Source: an uncultured Blautia sp.
GTDB taxonomy: Bacteria > Bacillota > Clostridia > Lachnospirales > Lachnospiraceae
Assembly (NCBI GenBank): GCA_946629475.1
Contig: CAMOXX010000011.1
Coordinates: forward strand, 1-25,480
DNA length: 25,480 bases
Reading direction: 5' to 3'
Position numbers and translations under genes: made by a program. This document shows positions 1 through 8,213 of this stretch, in pieces. Position 1 is the stretch's first letter. Every line of letters starts with the position of its first letter. Under the pieces are notes generated by a model, which did no database searches, had not been told where the DNA came from, and saw nothing but the letters and a program-made list of their open reading frames with translations.

Positions 1-809
1 ACCGGATGATACGTCTGCTGCCCATCCCTGCAGGTATACAGAACATGTGCTTTCGCCGTCCGGTAATTGTCATTATAGAAATTGCCCTGCTGATCCAGGA
101 CCTCGCCGTGCAGGAACTCAACCTGCTCCCCGGCCTTCGCATCCAGACAGATTTCAACATAGCCGGTGATCTCCTGGCCGAAATCCACCACGGTCTCTCC
201 GGCAGGCGTATGGATGATCTCCTTCGGCAGAACCCGCTCGATCTCCCGGATGGCTTCACCCTCCTGGGGGATCAGGATCTCTTTGGACCAGTCCAGGATT
301 TCTGCCTTTTTCCAGTCTGCAGGCTCAACCGTCGCATCATAGGCTTCTCCATCATAGATCTCGCTGAAGCGTACCGGACCTTCCGACCACTCCCAGGTAT
401 CATCCGTTGCTATGATCTCTTCGCTCCCATCTTCATACACCAGACGGATCTCACCGATGAGTGCCCGGGGTCTTGCGGCTCTCCTGGCTTTGTCCTCCTC
501 ATTGGTAAAGCCGGGCATCGGGGAAGAAAGCCATCCCTTGCCCACTGTTATCTGCAGGTCATTTTCTTCCTGCAGCATCCCTGTAATATCATAGGTCTGG
601 ACCTGAAGACGCTTCTCATAGGTCGTCCACCCCGGCGCCAGCACGTAATCGCTGATTCTCTTCCCATTCACAACTGCTTCATATACGCCTAAGGCCGTGA
701 TCTGCAGCTCTGCTTTACTGATCTTTTTCGTAACCGGGAAAATCTTCCGGAACACCGGACAGACATCTCCTGTCGGCTGGTTTGTTGTAATATACTCTGC
801 TTTTCTCAT
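1..809 (-). CDS. alpha-L-rhamnosidase, GH78 (partial, N-terminal 269 aa)
   Basis: This is the first 269 codons of a gene that runs off the left edge of the window. The translation has the N-terminal beta-sandwich region seen in bacterial GH78 alpha-L-rhamnosidases (Bac_rhamnosid_N type): an early VYEAVVNGKRISDYVLAPGW stretch, a WEWSEGPVRFSEIYDGEAYD segment, and the conserved VVDFGQEITGYVEI motif followed by YNDNYRTAKAHVLYTC. The family removes terminal L-rhamnose from plant glycans, flavonoid glycosides and saponins. No signal peptide is visible, so a cytoplasmic role is likely. The ATG at 809 follows AGAGG at 9 bases; the ATG 8 bases upstream stops after three codons. The catalytic (alpha/alpha)6 domain lies outside the window, so activity cannot be judged. 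A good promoter lies just upstream (857-885), suggesting transcription independent of the GH43-like gene. Confidence 0.88.
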   Translation of the reverse strand, partial: MRKAEYITTNQPTGDVCPVFRKIFPVTKKISKAELQITALGVYEAVVNGKRISDYVLAPGWTTYEKRLQVQTYDITGMLQEENDLQITVGKGWLSSPMPGFTNEEDKARRAARPRALIGEIRLVYEDGSEEIIATDDTWEWSEGPVRFSEIYDGEAYDATVEPADWKKAEILDWSKEILIPQEGEAIREIERVLPKEIIHTPAGETVVDFGQEITGYVEICLDAKAGEQVEFLHGEVLDQQGNFYNDNYRTAKAHVLYTCRDGQQTYHP

Positions 810-856
810 CTTGTCATACCTCTTCGTACAGTGGTCAATCGAATCTGTTCATCATC

Positions 857-885
857 AGAATACGAAAAAAAAGTTCTCTTTTCAA
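857..885 (-). promoter_or_regulatory. sigma-A-like promoter of the GH78 gene
   Basis: On the minus strand, TTGAAA (880-885) is followed after exactly 17 bases by TATTCT (857-862), about 48 bases before the GH78 start codon. The spacer contains a T8 run. The 5/6 match at -35 and correct spacing make this a reasonable housekeeping promoter. No copy of the paired repeat found upstream of the transporter genes is seen here. Confidence 0.5.
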
Positions 886-901
886 TAGTTTCTGAAAAAC
901 A

Positions 902-1966
902 TCATTCATAATCTTCCAACTTCCATTCATTTTTCCAGTCGATGAAAACTCTTTCTCCTTCAAACCGCAGCGGAAGCCATACATAATCCGATATGGACGT
1001 ATTCCGGTGTGAATCGTCGCCCAGATATGCCTGCATTTCTTTCACCGTATCCTCCGACCTGCGGTCCGGATCAAATGCATTTCTGAACAATTCGCTGTAT
1101 ACATCATATTCCAGATGCTGAAGTTCCGGCAGCCAACGGTCAGCGCATGCGATGTACAGATCCTTTTTGCCCTGCACCTTAAAGATGCAGGAAATCTGAG
1201 AATGATAAGAAGTATGCGTCTCATCCTGCGTGTGAATACACCCCTGAACGGTATAAGGCCCGTGCCAGGTATCTGCGGCAGCAGCCTCCGTCGGGTTCGG
1301 AAGGTATCCGGTGGTCCCGGAGGTCACCAGATAATGCTTCCCTTTCCGGCAGAAATGAGCCGTCGCTTCCCGGACATCCGGAGGAGATACTCTTGGAAAA
1401 TGCGTGCTGTAATAGCCGGTCACATCCGTATAGTCAGGTGTCAGATCCGCACAGATCGTCTCACTGTGCACCCGTTCAAAATAATAATAGGCTTTCCCGT
1501 CCGGAGCGACCGCAAGGTCGAAATCACCTGCATTCATCCCCAATGGCTGCAGACCTTTCCGCACCATCTCATACGGTCCCAGAATATGGTCTGCTGTCAT
1601 GACCGTCTCCGTCTGAGTCCCATTCTTGTTCATGATCTTCATCCAGCAGACATATTTCCCGGTCGCTTTATTATAGATGATATGCGGACGGTCCAGCATC
1701 TGCGTGGTCGGACAGAGCGGAGACTCCGGATCGTCGGTGACCGGTGGAATGATAAGGCCTTTGTCCTCCCAGTTATACAGATCCTCCGAAGCATAACAGC
1801 GGACGCCCCAGGTCCAGATATCATCCTGCCCGGTCGTGTATTCCTTGTTTTCTCCATACCAGTAATAAATTCCGTCAACAAAGAGCACGGAACCTCCATG
1901 CGCCTGGATCCGTTTCCCATCGGTATCCAGCCAAATCTGCCCCGGTCGAAAGCTTGTATATTTCAT
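902..1966 (-). CDS. GH43-like glycoside hydrolase (GH43_24/34-type)
   Basis: A 354-aa protein without a signal peptide, of the size of a single five-bladed beta-propeller domain. Blade one carries IQAHGGSVLFVDGIYYWYGE (residues 20-39) where most GH43 enzymes have an Asp-Pro motif with the catalytic base. Further motifs are GDFDLAVAPDGKAYYYF (147-163, candidate pKa-modulating Asp148), REATAHF (199-205, candidate acid Glu200), SGTTGY (216-221) and a late SQISC (256-260) and CADRW (274-278). These resemble, from memory, the GH43_24 and GH43_34 branch (exo-beta-1,3-galactanases, galactofuranosidases and arabinofuranosidases). The substrate is not certain. The start at 1966 (ATG) is chosen because AGAGAGG lies just before it; a GTG at 1987 would put that ribosome site inside the coding region. 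It sits 65 bases after the DUF5060-type gene and is probably cotranscribed with it. Confidence 0.82.
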   Translation of the reverse strand: MKYTSFRPGQIWLDTDGKRIQAHGGSVLFVDGIYYWYGENKEYTTGQDDIWTWGVRCYASEDLYNWEDKGLIIPPVTDDPESPLCPTTQMLDRPHIIYNKATGKYVCWMKIMNKNGTQTETVMTADHILGPYEMVRKGLQPLGMNAGDFDLAVAPDGKAYYYFERVHSETICADLTPDYTDVTGYYSTHFPRVSPPDVREATAHFCRKGKHYLVTSGTTGYLPNPTEAAAADTWHGPYTVQGCIHTQDETHTSYHSQISCIFKVQGKKDLYIACADRWLPELQHLEYDVYSELFRNAFDPDRRSEDTVKEMQAYLGDDSHRNTSISDYVWLPLRFEGERVFIDWKNEWKLEDYE

Positions 1967-2031
1967 TTCCCATTCACCTCTCTGCACTATAGAGCATTAA
2001 CGCAATCCAATTCGCTGTCTGTACCGCCGCC

Positions 2032-3579
2032 TCAGACCGCGGTCGTTCCTGTTTTTACAGCCAGCACTGCGATTCCTTCTTTTCCGGGAAGCTGCAGATC
2101 CACCGTCCCATTCACACTGGTAAGGATCGTCCTTCTCGTCATCTCCCAGACATCAATGACCTCGACCCTGTATGTTCCGGTATTCGGCAGTTCCAGACTC
2201 CCAACAGCTGTACAATGTCTTCCATAATAAGCAAGAAATGCTTCTTCCCCGCAATGTCCCGTAAAGATCCTCGTATCCTTCGTAATATCCTCGATCACCC
2301 GTTCGGCTTCTTCCTTTGGCATATCCATGACCGCCCGGACAAAATCCGTCACTTCTTCCGGATGAAGGCCTTTTTTCATTTCTTCCAGCTTTTCAAGGGA
2401 TAAGAAGGTCGAAGGAACCGGAGTAAGCGGCCCCGGCAGCTCATGGATGATGTTTTTGAGGAACCGGATCCTCTCCGGCGACTCTCCATAGAGCTTCCCG
2501 CCCTTCCCCCACCAGAGAATTTCCTCCGGATGCATGAAGGTTTCGCCATGCGTACAGTAGCCGCCCATCACCACACAGTGCCAGATCCGGTTCACCATCT
2601 CAAAACCGGAGAGATGTCCCCAGTGACAGAAGATATTTCCTTCGTATCCGCATTCGTCGATCAGGACCGGTTTATGGAAGAGCTTCATATACTTTTCTAC
2701 CGTTGCGGCATCTCCCTGCAGGGAACAATGCGTAATGTTCTTTTTGCTGAAATCGTAATGCCGGATCATATGATGGCAGCTCAGCATATGTCCGTAGACA
2801 TCCTTCTCACTGACAAAGGTGTCGATCCGGTCCCAGTCCTCCCGGGTAAAGGCTCTCATACAGTCATATTCATTGGCGAGGCTCCACCAGAGATTCGGAA
2901 ACGCGCTGAATCTGGCCAGGAGATAGTGAAGATACGGAATATACTCGTCTTTTTTCATCTCCGAAAAACCCCAGCAGTCGTAGGGATGGAATAAAATCAG
3001 GTCAACCTGGATCTGGTGCTTATCAAAGATCCGGATCACATTTTCAAAAGCATCCCAGAATCGAAAATCCGGCTTGTGAAAATCAAATCCGCCCTCCGCT
3101 TTTTTCTCGAAAGCAAAGCGTTCAGGTTCATTTTCATTAAAAATATAATGCTTGGGAAAAACGCAGGTGCGGATTTTATCGAAGGGAGAAGCAAGCATCG
3201 TTTCGACCGTCTGCCGGATCAGTTCCTCCGGCTGATGCATCATCGCATACACAGTCGTTCCAAAAGGCCGGCACAGAGTACCGTCCTCAAACCGCAGGGC
3301 AGTGCCGTCCGGTTTTACCACGCCGTGATGAATCCCATCCACACAGGGGATGCATTCTTCTTCGCCTTCCTCATTAATCACTCCGGTCACTTTCCAACGG
3401 ACATTCCCTGTCTCCTGCGGAAGATAACGCACCATATATTTCCCCTCTCCCGCATAAAAACCATCAACCTCTTTCTTTATCCCCTGACAGATAAAAGTTC
3501 CTCTCAGGTCAACTTCCGTCCAGGATCCGGCAGGTTCCTCCCCCTGAAAGACCAGTTCAAATGTCTGATACTGAAGCAT
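2032..3579 (-). CDS. DUF5060/DUF5605-type putative glycoside hydrolase
   Basis: A 515-aa protein. The first ~70 residues (FELVFQGEEPAGSW ... GNVRWKVTG) match the DUF5060 beta-sandwich that precedes catalytic barrels. The middle has the look of a clan GH-A TIM barrel: FHPYDCWGF (198-206), NLWWSLANEYD (229-239) with Glu237 as likely acid/base, and VLIDECGYEG (305-314) with Glu309 as likely nucleophile. The C-terminus (about 435-515) fits a small DUF5605-like beta domain. I recall no experimentally settled substrate for this architecture. No signal peptide is seen, implying an intracellular enzyme acting on imported oligosaccharides. The start at 3579 is set by AGGAGG 7 bases upstream (3587-3592); a longer frame reaching 3612 would put that site inside the gene. 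It lies between the GH3 and GH43-like genes. Confidence 0.8.
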   Translation of the reverse strand: MLQYQTFELVFQGEEPAGSWTEVDLRGTFICQGIKKEVDGFYAGEGKYMVRYLPQETGNVRWKVTGVINEEGEEECIPCVDGIHHGVVKPDGTALRFEDGTLCRPFGTTVYAMMHQPEELIRQTVETMLASPFDKIRTCVFPKHYIFNENEPERFAFEKKAEGGFDFHKPDFRFWDAFENVIRIFDKHQIQVDLILFHPYDCWGFSEMKKDEYIPYLHYLLARFSAFPNLWWSLANEYDCMRAFTREDWDRIDTFVSEKDVYGHMLSCHHMIRHYDFSKKNITHCSLQGDAATVEKYMKLFHKPVLIDECGYEGNIFCHWGHLSGFEMVNRIWHCVVMGGYCTHGETFMHPEEILWWGKGGKLYGESPERIRFLKNIIHELPGPLTPVPSTFLSLEKLEEMKKGLHPEEVTDFVRAVMDMPKEEAERVIEDITKDTRIFTGHCGEEAFLAYYGRHCTAVGSLELPNTGTYRVEVIDVWEMTRRTILTSVNGTVDLQLPGKEGIAVLAVKTGTTAV

Positions 3580-3705
3580 AATAGTTCCTCCTGTTTCAGT
3601 GTGTTTCAGCAATTCCTTCGATCTGCTTAACTGGACACAGATCGCTTATTAAACGCTTTTTTGGTAAATCGGACATTCTCAATCCGCTTCGTTGTTTTTC
3701 TCCGA

Positions 3706-6111
3706 TCACATGATCTCTGCTTTTGCGTAAAATCTTCTGTTTTTTCCCTCGATCCAGGCGTTCTCTGTCACCATAAAAGAATCCTTCAGCCGGATATCTT
3801 CGGAGGAAGAACCGATCTGTACCTCAATCTCTCCCTTTTCCACCAGCCATCGCATATCCTCATCCAGAAACGCCATCTGATCCGGGTTCACAGAAAAACA
3901 GATCGTCTTTTTCTCTCCCGGCAGAAGGTCGACCCGGACAAAGCCCTGCAGCTCCTTCACCGGCCGGATCATGAAGGCCTGTACATCCCGCAGATACAGC
4001 TGAACCACTTCCGTGCCGCTGACCTCTCCGGTATTCTTTATCTTCAAACAGATGGCAAGCTCCTCATCCGGCTTTATATTTCGACTGGCCAGCTGCAGAT
4101 CGCTGTATTCAAAATCTGTATAGCTCAGTCCATGTCCAAAGCAGTACCGGGGGGTATGGGGCATATCCACATAATCCGAAAAACCGATACTCGGTCCCTG
4201 ATGCCAGGCCGAACCATTGGGATGATTGTAATAGATCGGGATCTGTCCGGCGTTTCTCGCTGTCGTGAGCGGCATTTTCCCGGAAGGATTATATTTCCCG
4301 GTCAATACATTCACCACAGCCTCCGCTGCATATTTTGCGGGAGTAAAAGCTTCCACGATCGCGTCCAGACAGGCGTCCGCCGTATCGCTGGAAATGGGTC
4401 TTCCGTCAAAATGTACACCGATCATCGGCTTTCCCAAAGAAGCCGCCTGACGTATGAAAGCATCCTGACAGGCCGGAAGATTGATGTCTGTACCGTCCAC
4501 GCCTTCCGCCATGGTAGCGATCGATCCGGAACCGTTTTTGCCTCCCAGTGTCAGGATCACCGCATCTGCTTCTTTTATAATCTCCAACGCTTCCGCAAAT
4601 CCGCTTTCATCCGCACCGGCTTTCGGATATCCCGGAGCATAAAGGATCTTCACTTCCGGCAGCTCTTCCTGCAGCACCTGCAGCAGATTCCTGCAATCCG
4701 GATGGAGCTTACGGAGGACTTCCTCAAACTGCTTCGTCTCATCGACCTGTACATTGGTGCCGGGAACCCGTTCGAACCGGATCGAAGCCGTATTCCCGCC
4801 GGCTCCCACACCGGCCATGGAATTGGCGGCCGCATGGATGGCTTCCACCATACTAAGATGTGTATATCCTCCGAAATAATACCGGGCATTTGCCGCGTGC
4901 GGTCCAATCACGGCGATCGTTTTCTCATTTCCTTTCAGAGGAAGAGCTCCATTATTTTTCAGAAGGATGATACTCTCCTGCGCGCTCTTTCTGGACAGGG
5001 TTTCATCTTCTTCGTGATGAACCGTTTCTGCCAGTTCCTTTCCGGTTAAAGCATAGGGATTTTCGAACAGCCCCATCCGAAATTTAGCTTCCAGTACGCG
5101 AAGAACTGCCCGATCCAGTATGGCTGGATCTGTCTCTCCGCTCTCGAACTGTGCTTTCAGCTCATCGCCGTATACAGACACTTCCGGCAGTTCCACATCC
5201 AGTCCTGCCGACAGGCACCTTCGTCCCGCTTCTCCCTTGTTTTCCGTCACATGCTGTACATGATATACATTATCAGCACCGCAGTAATCCGATACTGTCA
5301 CTCCGTCAAATCCCATCTCTTCCCGCAGAAGACCGGTCAGGTATTTTCTGGAAGCATGGATCGGCAGACCGTCAATAGAACAATAGCAGGGCATAACTCC
5401 GTGAAGACCCGCTTCCGTGATAGCTGCCTGGAAGGGCTTCCCATATATTTCGAAAAGCAGCCGGTCTCCCGTATCCACATTGGCTCCGTGAATTCCTCCC
5501 TGCGAATTATGAAAGCCAAGAAAATGCTTCGCCGCAGACTCCGGTCGGCGTCCGGCTGTTTCTGTCTCCTGGATCCCCTTTGTAAAAGCCGCTCCCATAG
5601 CGGCAGAAAGAGTAGGATCTTCCCCATAGGGTTCAGACTGGCGTCCCATCCTCGAATCCCGCGAGATATCCAGGACCGGTGCCAGGATCTGCGTAATACC
5701 GCAGGCAGCCTCCTGTCTTGACACGATCTCACCCAGCTTTTGTTCCAGCTCCGGATCAAAGGAAGCCCCCCTGTTCACGCCTGACGGAAACGGCGTGGTA
5801 TCCTGGATAAATGCCCCGCAAAGACCTTCCATATGAAACACGGCCGGAATATGATGCGGACTTGCCGCCATGATCCTGTCCTGCAGACTGCGCTGCCATG
5901 CCGCTGCTTCATCGGGGCTTTCACAGCTGCGGAATTCCAGTGTACTGATCTGTCCGATCCCACAGGATCGGGTGATCTTCAGCTCCTCTTCTTCTCCTTT
6001 TCTCGCCCAGGCTCCGACGATCTGGCCCATCTTTTCCTCGAGACTCATTTTGTCAAGAAGGTCCTTTGCCCGTTCCGACGGCGTCCTCTTTGCATCCTGA
6101 TATATTTCCAT
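3706..6111 (-). CDS. GH3 beta-glycosidase (beta-glucosidase/beta-xylosidase type)
   Basis: An 801-aa GH3 enzyme with the usual three parts. The N-terminal TIM barrel includes KHFLGFH (195-201) and the nucleophile motif GVTVSDY, with Asp275. The alpha/beta sandwich starts near residue 370 (SAQESIILLKNNGALPL). A fibronectin III-like C-terminal domain lies at about 690-760 (TGEVSGTEVVQLYLRD). The family releases terminal beta-linked glucose, xylose or related sugars; specificity cannot be read from the sequence. No signal peptide is present, so it probably acts on imported oligosaccharides. The ATG at 6111 has AGAGGA upstream. It follows the LplC-type permease gene after a terminator, and no clear promoter is visible in the 89-base gap, so expression by partial read-through is likely. 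Long antisense open frames over this gene are shadows of its codon usage. Confidence 0.93.
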   Translation of the reverse strand: MEIYQDAKRTPSERAKDLLDKMSLEEKMGQIVGAWARKGEEEELKITRSCGIGQISTLEFRSCESPDEAAAWQRSLQDRIMAASPHHIPAVFHMEGLCGAFIQDTTPFPSGVNRGASFDPELEQKLGEIVSRQEAACGITQILAPVLDISRDSRMGRQSEPYGEDPTLSAAMGAAFTKGIQETETAGRRPESAAKHFLGFHNSQGGIHGANVDTGDRLLFEIYGKPFQAAITEAGLHGVMPCYCSIDGLPIHASRKYLTGLLREEMGFDGVTVSDYCGADNVYHVQHVTENKGEAGRRCLSAGLDVELPEVSVYGDELKAQFESGETDPAILDRAVLRVLEAKFRMGLFENPYALTGKELAETVHHEEDETLSRKSAQESIILLKNNGALPLKGNEKTIAVIGPHAANARYYFGGYTHLSMVEAIHAAANSMAGVGAGGNTASIRFERVPGTNVQVDETKQFEEVLRKLHPDCRNLLQVLQEELPEVKILYAPGYPKAGADESGFAEALEIIKEADAVILTLGGKNGSGSIATMAEGVDGTDINLPACQDAFIRQAASLGKPMIGVHFDGRPISSDTADACLDAIVEAFTPAKYAAEAVVNVLTGKYNPSGKMPLTTARNAGQIPIYYNHPNGSAWHQGPSIGFSDYVDMPHTPRYCFGHGLSYTDFEYSDLQLASRNIKPDEELAICLKIKNTGEVSGTEVVQLYLRDVQAFMIRPVKELQGFVRVDLLPGEKKTICFSVNPDQMAFLDEDMRWLVEKGEIEVQIGSSSEDIRLKDSFMVTENAWIEGKNRRFYAKAEIM

Positions 6112-6146
6112 AGCAGTCCTCTTTTCTTTTGCCCGCTGTCTCTTTT

Positions 6147-6187
6147 GAAAAAACCGGCAGCAATCGCTCTTGCTTCTTGCTGCCGGT
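6147..6187 (-). terminator. intrinsic terminator after the lplC-like gene
   Basis: On the minus strand an 11-bp perfect stem, ACCGGCAGCAA (6177-6187) pairing with TTGCTGCCGGT (6153-6163), with a 13-base loop, is followed directly by a run of six T (6148-6153, partly in the stem). It closes the transporter unit 14 bases after the permease stop codon and separates it from GH3. Confidence 0.85.
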
Positions 6188-6200
6188 CCATTTTATCTTA

Positions 6201-7088
6201 TTATCCTTTTACACCGCCGACTACAATTCCCTTTACAAAGTATTTCTGAAGGAATGGATAGATCACCATTACCGGGAGTACCGCGATCACCGCGATCCCC
6301 ATACGGATGCCTACCGTAGGCATCTTGATCATGGCTGCGTCGCTTCCCATGACACTTGCGCTCTTGGAAAGGAATTCCACGTTCTGGATCATGTTGTTCA
6401 GGATCATCTGGATGGTGTTCAGATTATTGTCTGTCACATAGTACATACCATTCATCCAGTCGTTCCAGTAATTCAGTCCTACCATCAGTACCAGTGTAAC
6501 GATCATCGGTTTTGACAGAGGAAGGATCACCTTCAGGAGGATCTTCAGCTCACTGGCTCCATCCAGCTTGGCTGCTTCGATCAGAGACTCCGGAATGCTG
6601 GTTGTGAAGAACGACCGCATCATGATCACATAGAAGGCGTTCATCATCAGGTTGGGGATCAGAAGGGCCCAGATGGTATTCTTGATGTGAAGCGTATTTG
6701 CATACATCATATAAGTCGGGACCAGACCGCCATTAAACAGCATCGTGAAAAACAGGATGAAGGAAAGCAGGTTACGGAAAGGAAGATCCTTTCTGGACAA
6801 CGGATAGGCAAAGAGCACGGGCATTGCCAGATTGCAGAAGGTTCCGATCACGGTCACCAGGATCGTCATGCCATATCCACGGAAAATCGTTTTCGCACTG
6901 CGGAGGATGTACTGGTATGTCTCCAGACTGAACACCTCCGGGAAGAAGCTGTATCCGTTCCGGATCAGAGTCTGCTCTTCCGTAAAGGATGCCATTACCA
7001 TCAGAAGAAACGGAAGTACACAGCAGAGAACCAGAAAGATCATCAGGATATGCATTATTGTCTGTTGTATTTTATCATGCTGTACCAT
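6201..7088 (-). CDS. CUT1 sugar ABC transporter permease, LplC/YtcP-like
   Basis: A 295-aa inner-membrane permease with about six hydrophobic helices. The EAA loop that docks the ATPase reads EAAKLDGASELKILLKVILP, and the protein ends in PFLQKYFVKGIVVGGVKG, a tail typical of the second permease of LplABC/YtcPQ-YteP-type importers. These carry oligosaccharides in Firmicutes, often pectin or uronate fragments in characterised cases. The ATG at 7088 has AAGGAG 7 bases upstream. It starts 14 bases after the LplB-like gene ends, so the two are translated from one message and should form the membrane heterodimer. No ATPase gene is nearby; members of this class commonly use a shared ATPase encoded elsewhere. 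Confidence 0.93.
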   Translation of the reverse strand: MVQHDKIQQTIMHILMIFLVLCCVLPFLLMVMASFTEEQTLIRNGYSFFPEVFSLETYQYILRSAKTIFRGYGMTILVTVIGTFCNLAMPVLFAYPLSRKDLPFRNLLSFILFFTMLFNGGLVPTYMMYANTLHIKNTIWALLIPNLMMNAFYVIMMRSFFTTSIPESLIEAAKLDGASELKILLKVILPLSKPMIVTLVLMVGLNYWNDWMNGMYYVTDNNLNTIQMILNNMIQNVEFLSKSASVMGSDAAMIKMPTVGIRMGIAVIAVLPVMVIYPFLQKYFVKGIVVGGVKG

Positions 7089-7102
7089 CGTTTTCTCCTT
7101 TC

Positions 7103-8029
7103 TCAGAACAGAGCGTTGTCTTTGTCAACTTTGTTCACGACCATATTTGCTGTCAGGACCAGAATGAATCCGCAGATGGACTGGAAGAAGCCGGCTGCAG
7201 CAGAACGTCCAACATCATTCAGAAGCATCAATCCTTTGTACACATACACGTCGATCGTAGTAGTCACATCATACAGAAGTCCTGAATTCTGCGGAACCTG
7301 ATAGAAAAGACCGAAATCCGAGTAGAAAACACGTCCGACAGCCAGGAGCGTCATTGTGATGATCGTGGGGCGAAGTCCTGGCAGGGTCACATGCCAGATC
7401 CTCTGCCATCTGGAAGCACCATCCACAACAGCTGCTTCATACAGAGAAGAATCGATCCCGATGACTGTTGCGTAGTAGATGATACTGTTGTAGCCGAAAC
7501 TTTTCCAGAGATTGATAATAACGAAAATGAACGGCCAGTATTTCTGTGTCATATACCAGTTAGTCCTGGTTCCCATCGTTTTGTTGATAAAACCTGCATC
7601 AGTGCTCAGGAAAGCAAAAGCGATATAGCTTACGACCACCATGGAGATCAGGTACGGGATCAGGATGAAAACCTGATAAATCTTTTTGGGAAGAGCAGCC
7701 CTTATCTCATTCAAAACGATAGCGACGACAATGGCAAAAACAGTTCCGGTGATGATAAAAACCAGATTATATCCCAGCGTATTCCGGATCATAAGACCTG
7801 CGTCCCGGGTGCCAAAGAGGAACTTGAAATTCTTCAGGCCGCACCAGGCGCTTCCCCAGATCCCTTCTTTATAGTTGTAATTTTTAAAAGCGACGACCAG
7901 TCCAGCCATGGGAATATAATTGTTCACGATCAGGTAGATCAGCCCCGGAACCATCATCGCATACAGCTCCCAGTGACGAAAAACACTTTTCCAGCTGGTT
8001 TTTGTTTTTGCTTTTGCTTTTTGTTTCAT
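7103..8029 (-). CDS. CUT1 sugar ABC transporter permease, LplB/YteP-like
   Basis: A 308-aa permease. A lysine-rich N-terminus (KQKAKAKTKTSWKSVFRHW) precedes the first membrane helix (ELYAMMVPGLIYLIVNNYIP), and the EAA loop reads EAAVVDGASRWQRIWHVTLP. The C-terminal MVVNKVDKDNALF is typical of LplB-type partners. The start at 8029 is chosen because AAAGGAGAGGAG lies immediately before it; a frame extending to 8152 would include the ribosome site and the promoter and is rejected. Upstream it has its own promoter with paired repeats (8074-8136) placed after the terminator that ends the binding-protein gene. It therefore appears to be expressed both independently and by read-through from the binding-protein gene. 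Confidence 0.93.
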   Translation of the reverse strand: MKQKAKAKTKTSWKSVFRHWELYAMMVPGLIYLIVNNYIPMAGLVVAFKNYNYKEGIWGSAWCGLKNFKFLFGTRDAGLMIRNTLGYNLVFIITGTVFAIVVAIVLNEIRAALPKKIYQVFILIPYLISMVVVSYIAFAFLSTDAGFINKTMGTRTNWYMTQKYWPFIFVIINLWKSFGYNSIIYYATVIGIDSSLYEAAVVDGASRWQRIWHVTLPGLRPTIITMTLLAVGRVFYSDFGLFYQVPQNSGLLYDVTTTIDVYVYKGLMLLNDVGRSAAAGFFQSICGFILVLTANMVVNKVDKDNALF

Positions 8030-8073
8030 CTTGTACTCCTCTCCTTTCACCGTATGTACTGCTCTATGATCCC

Positions 8074-8136
8074 AGTTTATCCTGAGTCCTTTATGAAAAG
8101 TAGTTGTTTTACGACCCGGATTATTGGTTTTCCGAC
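8074..8136 (-). promoter_or_regulatory. promoter and paired direct-repeat operator of the lplB-lplC-like genes (copy A)
   Basis: Reading the minus strand: GTCGGAAAACCAA (8124-8136), a second half-site GTCGTAAAACAA (8104-8115) placed exactly 21 bp later, then CTACTTTT (8096-8103), 16 bases, and a -10-like TAAACT (8074-8079). The whole arrangement, including all spacings, is repeated upstream of the binding-protein gene (9731-9793). Two direct half-sites two helical turns apart, next to a poor -35, is the usual layout of an AraC-family activator site. The obvious candidate regulator is the YesN-type response regulator at 9800-10909. Confidence 0.72.
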
Positions 8137-8171
8137 TTATCGGAAAAGACATCGTTCTTTTCCGCAGACGT

Positions 8172-8198
8172 AAAAAGGACCGGCAAACCTGCCGGCCC
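8172..8198 (-). terminator. terminator between the binding-protein gene and the permeases
   Basis: The minus strand shows GGGCCGGC (8191-8198) pairing with GCCGGTCC (8177-8184) through one G-U pair, a 6-base AGGTTT loop, and then five T. It begins 16 bases after the binding-protein stop codon. It should lower permease transcription relative to the binding protein; the separate promoter downstream (8074-8136) would restore part of it. Confidence 0.8.
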
Positions 8199-8213
8199 TT
8201 CTCATGCTGTTAT

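Noticed and set aside
1967..2031. Promoter before the GH43-like gene (TATAGT near 1988)
   Set aside because: No -35 at a proper distance (TTGGAT is only 13 bases away); cotranscription with the upstream gene is simpler.
3619..3644. Inverted repeat CGATCTG/CAGATCG upstream of the DUF5060-type gene
   Set aside because: Seven-base stem with a 12-base loop and no T run; not strong enough to call a terminator or operator.
3645..3660. Possible CcpA (cre) site near TTATTAAACGCTTTTT
   Set aside because: Lacks the flanking TG...CA bases of the cre consensus, and no other cre-like site was found to support it.
3661..5049. Long open frame (462 codons) on the plus strand opposite the GH3 gene
   Set aside because: It is antisense to a clear GH3 enzyme, rich in Arg/His/Ile as expected for a shadow, and has no convincing ribosome site or family pattern.
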